Origin: Bacillota bacterium
GTDB taxonomy: Bacteria > Bacillota > Clostridia > Tissierellales > Sedimentibacteraceae
Length of the DNA: 59,728 nt
Reading direction: 5' to 3'
Assembly (NCBI GenBank): GCA_023453025.1
Contig: JAEXUD010000041.1
Coordinates: 1-59,728, forward strand
This document shows positions 49,381-59,087 of the stretch, piece by piece. Both the position numbers and the translations under genes were made by a program. A model generated the notes under the pieces. That model worked only from the letters and a program-made list of their open reading frames with translations, had not been told where the DNA came from and made no database searches. Every line of letters begins with the position of its first letter. Position 1 is the first letter of the stretch.

Positions 49381-51120
49381 TTATTTTATTAATTCTGCAT
49401 GTGTGAAATCCCATTTATTAGTCATTGTCAATTCAACGCCTTCAACTTTTGAACGGTCAACGATGTTAGTCCATGTATAGTAGTAAATCGGAGCTATAAC
49501 ATGGTTGTTCATAAGAACGTCTTCAGCTTTTTTCAATAATGCGTCTCTATCCTTGCCGCTAGCCAGCATTGATTCGTTGAGTGCATTTTCAAACTCTTCC
49601 TGTTCAGGGTTCAATGTCTTGTCATGTGGTGCTGCTACAGGCATTTCTTTATATCTCCACTGAGGATCGTTATTTCCTGACATAGTTGTGAATAAATCAA
49701 GCATTGTCATCGGGTCACCGTAGTCACCTAACCAGCCGCCTCTGGCCATCATGTAGTTTCCTGCTCTTCTTTCTTCCTGGAATACTGCCCAGTCTTGGTT
49801 AAGAAGCTCTACATCTACTCCGAGGTTTTGTTTCCACATTCCTTGTAATGCTTCAGCTATTTTCTTGTTATTTTCGTTAGTGTTATACAAGAAAGTAATC
49901 TTTGGAAGACCTTTGCCGTCTGGATATCCTGCTTCAGTCAATAATGCCTTAGCTTCATCTACTAACGCCTTGCTTGGGTCTATTCCGTATTCCGGTGCCG
50001 GCATTCCATTTTCATCCAAAGGTCTGAATGATGAGCCGTCAGAGAATGAAAGACCTGATGGAACGAAGCCTGTTGCAGGTGTTTGACCACCCTTTGTTAC
50101 CTGTTCAACAAACGCTTTTCTGTCAATAGCAAGTGAGAATGCTTTTCTTACTCTTACATCCTTGAATACTTCGTTGTCAACGTTAAAGTTTACATAGTAA
50201 GTTCCTATATGAGGTGTAATAACAAAGTTTGGATCTTCCTTCTGAAGTCTTGGAATCTGTTCAATTGTAATACTGTCAAGAACCTGAATTTCGCCATTTT
50301 CATATCCGTTTAATGCTGTTGTTCCTTCAACTATCATTAAACCTTTAACACCTGCCAGTTTAACACTGTCAGCATTCCAATAATTATCATTTTTAACCAT
50401 TGTTAAATGATCGCCTGTTTTGTATTCGGTTAATTTAAATGCGCCGTTTGAAATACAAGTTTCAGGATTCTTTTCCCAGCCTTCGCCATTAGCTTCAACT
50501 ATGTCCTGTCTTACAGGTGCATAAGTATAGAATGAAGTTAGGCTTAAGAAGTAGGATACAGGGAATTTCAAATTAACTTCTAAAGTAGTATCATCAAGAG
50601 CCTTAACTCCTACGTCATCTCTTGAGCCTGTTCCGTTAAAGAATTCTTGTCCTCCAACCAGGTATGACGTTACAAGGAAAGAATATTCTGATGCAACTGC
50701 AGGGTCACATGCTCTTTTCCATGAATATTCAAAATCTTTAGCTGTTAATGGCTGTCCGTCTGACCATTTCAAACCTTCTCTTAAATGGAAAGTATAAGTC
50801 TTTCCATCTTCAGAAATGTCCCAGTTTTCTGCTACAGCAGCTTCTATACCATCTTTTGTTTCTCTTGTAAGACCTTCGAACATATTCTGAATAATTTGAC
50901 CACCGTCATTTGCACTATTCAGAGTTGGGTCCCAGGTCTGCGGGTCAACTGCTATGTTCCAAACTAAATAATCCTCTTCACCTGCCGGCGCCGGTGTTTC
51001 AGGTGCTGGTGTTTCAGGTGTTGGTGTTTCAGGTGCTGGTGCCGGTTCTTCCTTAGCACAACCAACTATAGAAAATACCATAGCTAGTACAACTACTATT
51101 GCCAGTACTCTCTTTAACAT
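49381..51120 (-). CDS. oppA: Oligopeptide-binding lipoprotein OppA
   Basis: 579 aa from the ATG at 51120 (GGAGGG five bases upstream). Lipoprotein signal with the lipid-attachment Cys at C21 (FSIVGC). A Pro/Glu/Thr linker (PETPTPETPAPETPAPAG, tandem repeat) leads to the SBP family 5 domain: FHLREGLKWSDGQPLTA, NFNVDNEVFKDVRVRKAFSLA. It captures peptides outside the membrane for OppBCDF. Last gene of the operon, with its own promoter at 51172-51200. Confidence 0.94.
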   Translation of the reverse strand: MLKRVLAIVVVLAMVFSIVGCAKEEPAPAPETPTPETPAPETPAPAGEEDYLVWNIAVDPQTWDPTLNSANDGGQIIQNMFEGLTRETKDGIEAAVAENWDISEDGKTYTFHLREGLKWSDGQPLTAKDFEYSWKRACDPAVASEYSFLVTSYLVGGQEFFNGTGSRDDVGVKALDDTTLEVNLKFPVSYFLSLTSFYTYAPVRQDIVEANGEGWEKNPETCISNGAFKLTEYKTGDHLTMVKNDNYWNADSVKLAGVKGLMIVEGTTALNGYENGEIQVLDSITIEQIPRLQKEDPNFVITPHIGTYYVNFNVDNEVFKDVRVRKAFSLAIDRKAFVEQVTKGGQTPATGFVPSGLSFSDGSSFRPLDENGMPAPEYGIDPSKALVDEAKALLTEAGYPDGKGLPKITFLYNTNENNKKIAEALQGMWKQNLGVDVELLNQDWAVFQEERRAGNYMMARGGWLGDYGDPMTMLDLFTTMSGNNDPQWRYKEMPVAAPHDKTLNPEQEEFENALNESMLASGKDRDALLKKAEDVLMNNHVIAPIYYYTWTNIVDRSKVEGVELTMTNKWDFTHAELIK

Positions 51121-51171
51121 AAAATCCCTCCAAATATCTATGTATTTACAGCCATTTTTGACTGTATTTAT

Positions 51172-51200
51172 ATTATCACCTTTTTTACGCAATATGTCAA
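51172..51200 (-). promoter_or_regulatory. Internal promoter in front of oppA
   Basis: TTGACA (51195-51200), 17 bp, GATAAT (51172-51177) on the minus strand, in the 122-bp gap after oppF. AAGAGTTACTCTT, a 13-base palindrome, overlaps the -35 edge. It would let the binding protein be made in excess over the permease. Confidence 0.85.
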
Positions 51201-51242
51201 GAGTTACTCTTTTAACATACTGCATAAAAGGTGAAAATATCA

Positions 51243-52226
51243 TTATTTATTCAATAAATGACATGCTGCAAAGTGTTCTTTCCCCACTTCTTTAAGAGCA
51301 GGAGACACTTCCTTGCATATATCCATTGCATATCTGCATCTTGTTCTGAATTTGCACCCTGATGGCGGATTTACAGGACTCGGAACATCCCCTTCCAAAA
51401 CAATACGATTTGAAGCTTCAGCTATATCAGGATCAGGTATTGGAATTGATGACAGTAGAGCCTGTGTATACGGATGAACAGGATTTGCATACAATTCCTT
51501 ACTGTTTGCAACCTCCACCAGACTTCCAAGATACATAACACCAACCCTGTCGGAAATATGCTTAACCATTGACAAGTCATGGGCTATGAATAAATATGTG
51601 AGTCCCCTTTCCTCCTGTAAGTCTTCAAGCATATTTACAACCTGTGCCTGAATAGAAACATCAAGTGCAGATATGGGCTCATCGCATATGATAAACTCAG
51701 GGTCAACTGCCAGCGATCTTGCAATTCCTATACGCTGTCTTTGTCCTCCGGAGAATTCATGAGGGTAACGAGCAGCATGATCTTTGTTTAAACCAACCGT
51801 ATCCAGCAGTTGATAAATTTTTTCCTGCCTTTCCTTACCGGAAGCTAAATGATGGATGTCCATCGGCTCTCCTATTATATCAGAAACTGTCATCCTAGCA
51901 TTTAACGATGCATATGGATCCTGGAAAATCATCTGCATTTTTTTTCTGTATGGCATCATCTGATCTCTGCTCAATCTTGCAATATTCTTGCCATTATACA
52001 ATATTTCGCCGGCTGTAGGCTCATAAAGCCTCAAGACTGTACGACCGGTAGTCGATTTACCGCAGCCTGACTCTCCAACAAGACCTAATGTTTCACCTTT
52101 TCTGATATAAAATGATACATCATCTACTGCTTTAGTTATTTCTAATTGTTTTTTAATTAATCCTTTATTTTTAACAAAATATTTTTTTAAGTTTTTAACT
52201 TCTATCAATATTTCATTATTTGCCAA
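51243..52226 (-). CDS. oppF: Oligopeptide ABC transporter ATPase OppF
   Basis: 327 aa from a TTG start at 52226 with GGAGGAG six bases upstream; it overlaps oppD by 11 bp. Walker A GESGCGKSTTGR (about 54-65), signature SGGQRQR, Walker B FIICDEP. The C-terminal oligo-HPY segment has the cysteine set CKFRTRCRYAMDIC and CHLL. Powers peptide uptake with OppD. Confidence 0.95.
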   Translation of the reverse strand: MANNEILIEVKNLKKYFVKNKGLIKKQLEITKAVDDVSFYIRKGETLGLVGESGCGKSTTGRTVLRLYEPTAGEILYNGKNIARLSRDQMMPYRKKMQMIFQDPYASLNARMTVSDIIGEPMDIHHLASGKERQEKIYQLLDTVGLNKDHAARYPHEFSGGQRQRIGIARSLAVDPEFIICDEPISALDVSIQAQVVNMLEDLQEERGLTYLFIAHDLSMVKHISDRVGVMYLGSLVEVANSKELYANPVHPYTQALLSSIPIPDPDIAEASNRIVLEGDVPSPVNPPSGCKFRTRCRYAMDICKEVSPALKEVGKEHFAACHLLNK

Positions 52227-53247
52227 TTCGAACTCCTCCCTTCAGTTGTTCATAATTTTCATTTTTAGGAGCTTCAGGGTGAAGTAACCAACACATTGAT
52301 TCGTGTTGTCCATTTCCTGTCTTGAATAACGGAGGCTGCTGCTGATTGCATATACGCATAGCATAATCACACCTTGCATAAAATGGACATCCTGTAGGCG
52401 GATTCAGCAAATCAGGAGGTGTTCCAGGTATAGGAATCAGCCTTTGTTTTTCATCAGAGGATACTTTCGGTATTGATTTTAGCAGTCCCATTGTATATGG
52501 ATGTCTAGGTTCATAATAAATATCTCTTATAGAACCTTTTTCCATAATAAGACCACCATACATAACAACTACTCTTGAACATACATCTGCCACAACACCC
52601 AAATCATGTGTGATAAGCATTGTTGATGTATTTAATTTAGAATTCAGATTCTTCATTAATTCAAGTATCTGTGCCTGAATTGTAACATCAAGTGCTGTAG
52701 TGGGCTCGTCGGCTATTAATAATTCCGGTTCACATGACAATGCTATTGCTATCATAGCTCTTTGTCTCATTCCGCCTGAAAACTCATGAGGATAATTTTT
52801 GATTCTCTTTTCAGGGTCGGGTATATTAACCAGCTTGAGCATTTCCAAAGCTTTTTCATGAGCTTCATGTTTTGATAATTTTTGATGCTTGATAATCGCT
52901 TCTGCAATTTGATCTCCTATTGTGTAAACAGGATTCAATGATGTCATAGGATCCTGGAATATCATAGCAATTTCATTTCCTCTTATGCCCATCATTTCTT
53001 TATTTGATTTTTTTACTAAATCTTGACTGTTAAATAATATTTGTCCGTCAACTATCTTACCAGGATACAGCAAAAGCTTCATAATGGATAGAGAAGTTAC
53101 ACTCTTTCCACTTCCGGATTCTCCAACTATACCTATAGATTCACCCTTTTCAACATCAAAACTTATGCCTCTGATTGCTTTTACTTCGCCTAAGTGAGTG
53201 AAAAAAGATGTTCTCAGATTTTTAACTTCTAATAATTTTTCTGACAT
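52216..53247 (-). CDS. oppD: Oligopeptide ABC transporter ATPase OppD
   Basis: 343 aa. Walker A GESGSGKSVTS (about 43-53), signature SGGMRQR, Walker B LLIADEP. C-terminal CPFYARCDYAMRIC and a final Cys before WLLHP make the cysteine motif seen in OppD/DppD. Partner of OppF. SD GAGGTG. Confidence 0.95.
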   Translation of the reverse strand: MSEKLLEVKNLRTSFFTHLGEVKAIRGISFDVEKGESIGIVGESGSGKSVTSLSIMKLLLYPGKIVDGQILFNSQDLVKKSNKEMMGIRGNEIAMIFQDPMTSLNPVYTIGDQIAEAIIKHQKLSKHEAHEKALEMLKLVNIPDPEKRIKNYPHEFSGGMRQRAMIAIALSCEPELLIADEPTTALDVTIQAQILELMKNLNSKLNTSTMLITHDLGVVADVCSRVVVMYGGLIMEKGSIRDIYYEPRHPYTMGLLKSIPKVSSDEKQRLIPIPGTPPDLLNPPTGCPFYARCDYAMRICNQQQPPLFKTGNGQHESMCWLLHPEAPKNENYEQLKGGVRIGK

Positions 53248-53262
53248 TTTTTACACCTCACT

Positions 53263-54525
53263 TTACTTTCTTTGTTTAGGGTCAAGAGCATCTCTTAAAC
53301 CATCACTGAATAAATTAAATGCCAATATTGTTATTGATATTGCAAAAGCCGGCAAGAACAGTTGGTATGGGTAAGTCATATATGTCAGTAGTGCATCGTT
53401 ACAAAGTGAACCCCAAGATGCCTGCGGAGCTGAAACTCCCAATCCAACGAAGCTTAGGAACGCTTCAGTGAATATTGCACTTGGTATTTGCATTGTTGCT
53501 GATACCATTATTGGTCCCATCATGTTAGGAATTAAATGCCTAAACATTATTCTGTCTGTTTTTGCTCCCAAGGACTGTGCCGCCAGTACAAATTCCTGCT
53601 CCTTAAGACCTAATACCTGACCTCTTACTAATCTTGCCATAGATAACCAATATGTTATACTAAGGGCAATTATTATAGGCATCATTCCGTTTCCCATAAC
53701 AACCATTAGCAAAATTACATACAGCAATGTAGGTATAGCACTGATTACATCGACAATACGCATCATTATATTGTCTGTCCTTCCGCCGACATAACCTGAG
53801 ATACCACCGTATAAAACTCCTATGATAAAGTTTACAAATGCTGCAACGAACCCAACAATTAATGAAATTCGTCCGCCGTGCAATATTCTTATGAACATGT
53901 CTCTTCCAAGATTGTCTGTTCCGAGAATATATGTCTTGTTTCGTACTCTGTCAATAGATTTAATTTCCTGACCTTCAAGTCTGATTTCAACCTTCTTTGC
54001 ATTATCAAGCTTGAATTTAGCTTCCGTAAGGTCTATAGTCGGATCTTTTTTAGACTGTCGCTCCAAGTTGATATATTCCTGCTTAGCATTAAAATAAGGG
54101 CTGTAATCTACAATAACTTCCTTGCCGTTAAAATCGTAAATATACATTTTGTTAGCAGTATCATCTTTCACAAGAGGATGCTTTTTAAGCAAAGTGCCAT
54201 CCGGAGAAACATCTATTAAATAATATTCACCATTCATATAGAAGTAGTTTCCATCTATCTCATATATATCCATCACCATACCTATATTTGCAAAATCTAA
54301 CACCTGATCTTCAAACGTCAAAGGGTAAACCATAGGAACAAATATACAGGCAATAATAATTACCATTATCACTATCAACGACGCAATAGCAACTTTATTT
54401 TGCTTTAATCTTCTTACTGCATCCTGCCAAAATGTAAGACTTTGTCTAGATACTTTCTCCGCATCCTTTTCTGACTTTTCTAAAGGTGTCCACATGTCAG
54501 GAGACATTTTTAAATTGTTTTCCAT
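53263..54525 (-). CDS. oppC: Oligopeptide permease OppC with extracytoplasmic insertion
   Basis: 420 aa, about 100 longer than typical OppC. Cytosolic start, TM1 (about 46-68), then about 130 polar residues (68-200) before LGTDNLGRDMF, where the usual spacing is some 40. The permease core (201-420) holds the EAA loop LVRGQVLGLKEQEFVLAAQS. The insertion has repeated DGNYFYMNGEYYLID strands and a helical stretch and would lie outside the membrane. Similar long forms exist in other clostridia. Confidence 0.92.
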   Translation of the reverse strand: MENNLKMSPDMWTPLEKSEKDAEKVSRQSLTFWQDAVRRLKQNKVAIASLIVIMVIIIACIFVPMVYPLTFEDQVLDFANIGMVMDIYEIDGNYFYMNGEYYLIDVSPDGTLLKKHPLVKDDTANKMYIYDFNGKEVIVDYSPYFNAKQEYINLERQSKKDPTIDLTEAKFKLDNAKKVEIRLEGQEIKSIDRVRNKTYILGTDNLGRDMFIRILHGGRISLIVGFVAAFVNFIIGVLYGGISGYVGGRTDNIMMRIVDVISAIPTLLYVILLMVVMGNGMMPIIIALSITYWLSMARLVRGQVLGLKEQEFVLAAQSLGAKTDRIMFRHLIPNMMGPIMVSATMQIPSAIFTEAFLSFVGLGVSAPQASWGSLCNDALLTYMTYPYQLFLPAFAISITILAFNLFSDGLRDALDPKQRK

Positions 54526-54536
54526 TAATATTCCTC

Positions 54537-55454
54537 CTAATCATATTTAATACGCGGATCAATAAACACATAAAGTATATCTACCAATAAAGTCGCAATA
54601 ACAATGAAAACACCAAAAAATACTGTTATACCCATTATTAATGTGTAATCCCTGTTTGTTATGCTTGTAGTAAACAAAGAACCAATACCGGCAATGCCAA
54701 ATACCTTTTCAACAACGAAAGACCCAGTAATAAGACTTGCTATCATAGGTCCCAAATAAGTTACAACTGGAATCAATGCATTTCTGAGAGCATGCTTAAT
54801 AATAACAACACCTTCTGATAATCCTTTTGCTCTTGCAGTTCTGATATAATCCTGCTGTAATACGTCCAATACGGAAGTTCTTGTGAGTCTTGTTACATAT
54901 GCAAGTGAAAACATTCCTATACTAAGAACAGGTCCTATAAAATGTTTCCATGTACTGGCGCCAAATGAAGGTGCCCAGCCTAACTTTCTGTTAAATATAT
55001 AAATAAATAATGTTGCGAAAACGAAACTTGGAATAGTAGCACCCAACGTTGATATAATCATCATTATCCTATCGGGAATTTTATTTTGTTTGAGCGCCGA
55101 CATTATTCCGAGGGAAATACCGACTATTATAATAAATAAGGATGACCATGCTCCAATTTTTAAAGAATACGGAAAACCGTCACTTATGATTTGATTTGTT
55201 GTTAATCCAATTTTTTGGAATGATACTCCAAAATCACCTTTCACGTAATTCTTTAAATAAGTTACATATTGCTCAGTTAACGGCCTGTCCAGTCCGTATT
55301 TTGCTCTTACTGCCGCTTCGACCTCCGGCTGCAAAGCCTTTCCTTTTGACAATGGGTCTCCGGGAATGCTGTTCATTAATATAAAGGTCAAAGTCAAAAT
55401 AAACCATATAGTAATTATTGCTGAAATAATTCTTTTTACTATATATTTTAACAC
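54537..55454 (-). CDS. oppB: Oligopeptide permease OppB
   Basis: 305 aa from a GTG start at 55454 with AGGAG seven bases upstream. Six transmembrane helices; family motifs FILMNSIPGDPL (about 25-36), YGLDRPLTEQY and the EAA loop RTARAKGLSEGVV. First gene of oppBCDF-oppA. Confidence 0.95.
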   Translation of the reverse strand: MLKYIVKRIISAIITIWFILTLTFILMNSIPGDPLSKGKALQPEVEAAVRAKYGLDRPLTEQYVTYLKNYVKGDFGVSFQKIGLTTNQIISDGFPYSLKIGAWSSLFIIIVGISLGIMSALKQNKIPDRIMMIISTLGATIPSFVFATLFIYIFNRKLGWAPSFGASTWKHFIGPVLSIGMFSLAYVTRLTRTSVLDVLQQDYIRTARAKGLSEGVVIIKHALRNALIPVVTYLGPMIASLITGSFVVEKVFGIAGIGSLFTTSITNRDYTLIMGITVFFGVFIVIATLLVDILYVFIDPRIKYD

Positions 55455-55488
55455 TTTTTTTCTCCTCTCTTAGCTAAATGTGTAAATT

Positions 55489-55517
55489 ATTATAGCACAA
55501 AACTTTATACATTTCAA
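55489..55517 (-). promoter_or_regulatory. Promoter of the opp operon
   Basis: TTGAAA (55512-55517), 17 bp, TATAAT (55489-55494) on the minus strand. Predicted start near 55482, giving a leader of about 28 nt before the GTG start. Confidence 0.88.
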
Positions 55518-55556
55518 CATTTTTATTTATATACCAACAATGATTATTTATTAAGT

Positions 55557-55688
55557 GCAATCGTTTTTTATAATGATATCAACACGTTTCAACCGTTGGT
55601 AATATTAACTAATTGCTTTTGTTAAAATTTACTATAATGCATTAATATGCATTTTAAATAACTTTTTAATATACGGCAATCGTTTTTT
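55557..55688. repeat. Direct repeats of GCAATCGTTTTTT upstream of opp
   Basis: The 13-mer GCAATCGTTTTTT is at 55557-55569 and again at 55676-55688; AACAATCGATG and ACATCGTTTGC follow at 55699-55735. Between opp and pepD there is no gene, so this 300-bp spacer may hold regulator sites for the opp promoter. No family can be named. Confidence 0.45.
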
Positions 55689-55750
55689 TCGCATTCAAAA
55701 CAATCGATGTGTATTTAAAATAAAAACATCGTTTGCTTCACATAAACTTA

Positions 55751-57187
55751 TTACTTTATATTTTTTAATATACTTAATAAGAGCTTATACATGTTCTCTG
55801 TGGATTTAATGCTTATGTGTTCATTTGGCGAATGAACATCGTAAGCATCAGGACCCATGGATATGGCATCTAGCCCGTGGATTTTTTCCATTAACAATCC
55901 GCATTCAAGACCTGCATGTATTGCACCTACAATAGGCTCACGTCCGTATATATCTTTAAATGTATCAATGCATATATCTCTTATTTTAGATTCCTTTGCA
56001 TATTCCCAGCCGGGATAGAATCCTCCTATATTGCATTCTATATCCAGAGCCTCTCCGATTTGTTTCATAATATAAGCTATATTATTTGTAATTAACGATT
56101 TTACCGAGCTTCTTGCCTGATTTTGCAAAGAAATATACTCATCATCCTGGGTTATAACCCCGAGATTATTGGAACTGATAACTAAATCAATAGCCGTACT
56201 TCTGGTCATAGCACCATTTGGAATTAAATTAATAGCGCTTATAACTTTTTTGAATACATCTTTTTCTATTAAAAGGGCTTCATACCCTAACTTTTCAATC
56301 GTCAGAATAATTGATGCATCTGTAAAGGAATACTCGTTTTTCAAGATTTCATTCCATTCATTTACTTTATGCTGCACCAAATCAAAGTTATTTACCGCAA
56401 TTAAAGCCTGCGATTCCCTTGGTATGGCATTTCCTTTAGATCCCCCGCTAATACTGATTAAATCTATATCTTCGTATAAATCATATAGAATTCTTCCAAG
56501 AATTTTATTAGCATTGCCTCTTTCCTTATCTATATCTGTACCGGAATGTCCTCCTTGAAGACCTTTGACACATAATTTGTAGGCATTCCTTTTTATTCCC
56601 TGAAATTTTACAGGAACTCTGAAATCTATTCCGCCTCCGCCTGCACAGCCGCAGGTGAAGGTTCCTTCTTCCTCACTGTCCAGATTTAACAGATATTTTG
56701 CTTTAAATAGATTTGCATCTACTTTTTCGGCACCGGTCATACCTTTTTCTTCATCAACTGTTATCAACACTTCCAATGCTGGATGCATAACGTCATCTGA
56801 ATCCAATATCGACAAGGCATATGCAACAGCTATACCGTTATCTGCTCCTAATGTAGTTTCCGTTGCATACAAATAACCGTCAATGATTCTTAATTTAATT
56901 GGATCCTTTTCAAAGTCATGCTCCACTCCTTCATTTTTTTCACACACCATATCCATGTGTCCTTGGAGCATAACTGTCGGAGCATTTTCATATCCCGATG
57001 TTGCAGGTTTTTTTATAATGATATTCAGATGCTCGTCCTGTATTACATCCCATCCTTTTGATTTTGCTAAATCGTGTAAATAATCAGAAATTTGTTTTTC
57101 ATTGCCTGAACCTCTGGGTATCTGTGATATTTCTTCAAAATAATAAAACACCTTCTCAGGCTTCAACCCTTCAAGTACTCTTCCCAT
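55751..57187 (-). CDS. pepD: Xaa-His dipeptidase PepD (M20C)
   Basis: 478 aa. Metal-binding motifs QGHMDMVCEKN (about 75-85), LGADNGIAVAYAL (about 118-130), TVDEEKGMTGA and the C-terminal HAGLECGLL. It cleaves dipeptides such as aminoacyl-histidine in the cytosol. Last gene of a dipeptidase-lepB-pepD operon, downstream in logic of the Opp peptide importer. Confidence 0.94.
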   Translation of the reverse strand: MGRVLEGLKPEKVFYYFEEISQIPRGSGNEKQISDYLHDLAKSKGWDVIQDEHLNIIIKKPATSGYENAPTVMLQGHMDMVCEKNEGVEHDFEKDPIKLRIIDGYLYATETTLGADNGIAVAYALSILDSDDVMHPALEVLITVDEEKGMTGAEKVDANLFKAKYLLNLDSEEEGTFTCGCAGGGGIDFRVPVKFQGIKRNAYKLCVKGLQGGHSGTDIDKERGNANKILGRILYDLYEDIDLISISGGSKGNAIPRESQALIAVNNFDLVQHKVNEWNEILKNEYSFTDASIILTIEKLGYEALLIEKDVFKKVISAINLIPNGAMTRSTAIDLVISSNNLGVITQDDEYISLQNQARSSVKSLITNNIAYIMKQIGEALDIECNIGGFYPGWEYAKESKIRDICIDTFKDIYGREPIVGAIHAGLECGLLMEKIHGLDAISMGPDAYDVHSPNEHISIKSTENMYKLLLSILKNIK

Positions 57188-57229
57188 ATTTTTCTCCTTA
57201 ATTATTTTATTAATTTAATAATAATTTTA

Positions 57230-57856
57230 TTACTCAACTTTTCCTATTCTGTTAAATGGGAAAAACCTGAAAAGTGCCTCACCTATTATTTTGCTTTCGT
57301 CAATATATGGATTTTCCCAATAACGGGCATCATAAGATATCGGTCTGTTGTCTCCAAAAAACAAGTATGTGTTTTCAGGAACATTAAACACCTTTTCTTC
57401 ACTTTCAGCTTTAACAGCATATGGTTCATCAAGCTTCACATCATTAACATATACACTTCCGTCCGATTTAACTTCAACCGTATCTCCAGGCATCCCTATT
57501 AGTCTTTTTACCAGTCTTTTTTCATCAAGCTCATCAGATTTAAATACTAATATATCACCGCGAACAGCATCCTTTATATCAAACAATTCATTGACATAGA
57601 GCCTGTCGCCCGGCATTATGGTAGTTTCCATAGACCCTGTAGGCACTGTTACCAGAATAAAAACAAACCTATTTAAGAAAATAACTATTACAAGAGCTAT
57701 TGCAATAGGCACAATCCACTCTTTAAACATGTATGTCATACCGCTATTCCTGTTATCTGCCTCGGCGTTATTGCCTTTATTTGTTTCAACATCATTGTTT
57801 TTATCTGTCTCGGCATTGTTCTTTTTTTCTGCCATGTTTTTATCAAAATACTTCAT
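57230..57856 (-). CDS. lepB: Signal peptidase I
   Basis: 208 aa. One N-terminal transmembrane helix (about 47-70); catalytic S75 (PTGSMETT) and K117 (RLVKRLIGMPGD) and the GDNRPISYDARYW box. The first 38 residues are unusual: Asn/Glu/Lys-rich, with repeated NNAET/NNDVET/NNAEA units on the cytosolic side. It removes signal peptides at the outer membrane face. It sits between two peptidase genes and shares their transcript. Confidence 0.94.
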   Translation of the reverse strand: MKYFDKNMAEKKNNAETDKNNDVETNKGNNAEADNRNSGMTYMFKEWIVPIAIALVIVIFLNRFVFILVTVPTGSMETTIMPGDRLYVNELFDIKDAVRGDILVFKSDELDEKRLVKRLIGMPGDTVEVKSDGSVYVNDVKLDEPYAVKAESEEKVFNVPENTYLFFGDNRPISYDARYWENPYIDESKIIGEALFRFFPFNRIGKVE

Positions 57857-57882
57857 ATCTCTTTATTCCGTTCCTTTATTAA

Positions 57883-58911
57883 TTATTGAAATATATCATT
57901 AAATATTCTGTAGAAGTTTCCACCTATTATTAGCTTGGCGTCTTCTTCTGACATACCTCTTCTCAAAAGCTCTTCTGTAATCAGTATCGCATCTGCATGA
58001 GAATCAAGACTGTCTGAGTTGTGCGGTTCAAATTTGAATTTCAATTCACTTTCATAATAGCTGTTGCATAAATCAAATCCGTAACCGACATGAGCAGCTC
58101 CAACTAAATTCACCATATACTCAATGTGATCAGCCAGTTTTTTTATTGGGTCCTCACCTTCTTTAACTCCTGCAATACTCTTATATGCATTAATTCCTAT
58201 CACACCATTTCTGTCAGCAATTGTTTTTATTTGCTCATCGGTTAAGTTGCGCATTCTGCCATGTATATTTCTTACGTTGGAATGCGAAGCAATAAATGTC
58301 TTGTTTGTAAACTTCATTACATCCCAGAATCCTTCATCATTTAAGTGGCTTACATCAATGAGCATATTCATTTCTTCCATTTTTCTCACAACATTTACTC
58401 CGAATTTAGTGAGACCGCCCTTCTGCCCTTCTTCAACCGGACTGAAGCTGCAACCATCCGCCGCATAATTTCTTCTGCTCCATACAAGACCTGCTGCACG
58501 AACTCCCAATTCATAAAAGATTTTAAGCATTTTTATATCATTGCCTATGGGCTCCAATCCTTCAAAGGACAATATTATTCCTATTTTATTTTCTTTTACT
58601 GCAGTTATAAGCTGCTCCCTGGTTTTTATCAAAACAACTTCACCGTTGCATGTCTCCACATCTTCCATTAATGCGCTTATCTGTCCTAATGCCACCCGCA
58701 GTGCCATTTCAGGTAAAAATATATCATCTATGTATAAAGATGATACTACAATATTAAATCCGCCCTTTTTAAAATTATCAAGATATCTATTTTTAATTAC
58801 TTCTTTTTCCCCGGCTAAATATCTGTTATAGATTTCTCCTGCCAAATCTAAATGAGTATCTACAACTACGTTATTTTTATGTAAATATATAGCGGCTTCT
58901 TTAAAATTCAT
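57883..58911 (-). CDS. Membrane-type dipeptidase (M19, renal dipeptidase family)
   Basis: 342 aa. Zinc-site residues H20 and D22 (VDTHLDLAG), the Glu in LSFEGLEPIG, the His residues in DVSHLND and ASHSN, and the late GYGFDLC. Hydrolyses dipeptides, including those with D-amino acids. No signal peptide. First gene of the operon with lepB and pepD. SD AAGGAG. Confidence 0.93.
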   Translation of the reverse strand: MNFKEAAIYLHKNNVVVDTHLDLAGEIYNRYLAGEKEVIKNRYLDNFKKGGFNIVVSSLYIDDIFLPEMALRVALGQISALMEDVETCNGEVVLIKTREQLITAVKENKIGIILSFEGLEPIGNDIKMLKIFYELGVRAAGLVWSRRNYAADGCSFSPVEEGQKGGLTKFGVNVVRKMEEMNMLIDVSHLNDEGFWDVMKFTNKTFIASHSNVRNIHGRMRNLTDEQIKTIADRNGVIGINAYKSIAGVKEGEDPIKKLADHIEYMVNLVGAAHVGYGFDLCNSYYESELKFKFEPHNSDSLDSHADAILITEELLRRGMSEEDAKLIIGGNFYRIFNDIFQ

Positions 58912-58939
58912 TTTGGTCTCCTTTAATGATAATATAATT

Positions 58940-58968
58940 ATTATAATTAATATATGAATAATTTACAA
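58940..58968 (-). promoter_or_regulatory. Promoter of the dipeptidase-lepB-pepD operon
   Basis: TTGTAA (58963-58968), 17 bp, TATAAT (58940-58945) on the minus strand, 28 bp before the ATG. Confidence 0.72.
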
Positions 58969-59087
58969 GAAAAATTAATTTATTAACCCTGCATGGAGCA
59001 AAACAATCTACATCGTTAATATGAGGAAATATTTTTTTGTAATAAAGCACGACTTATTTTATGGATGTAATTCGCGCACTTTACACC

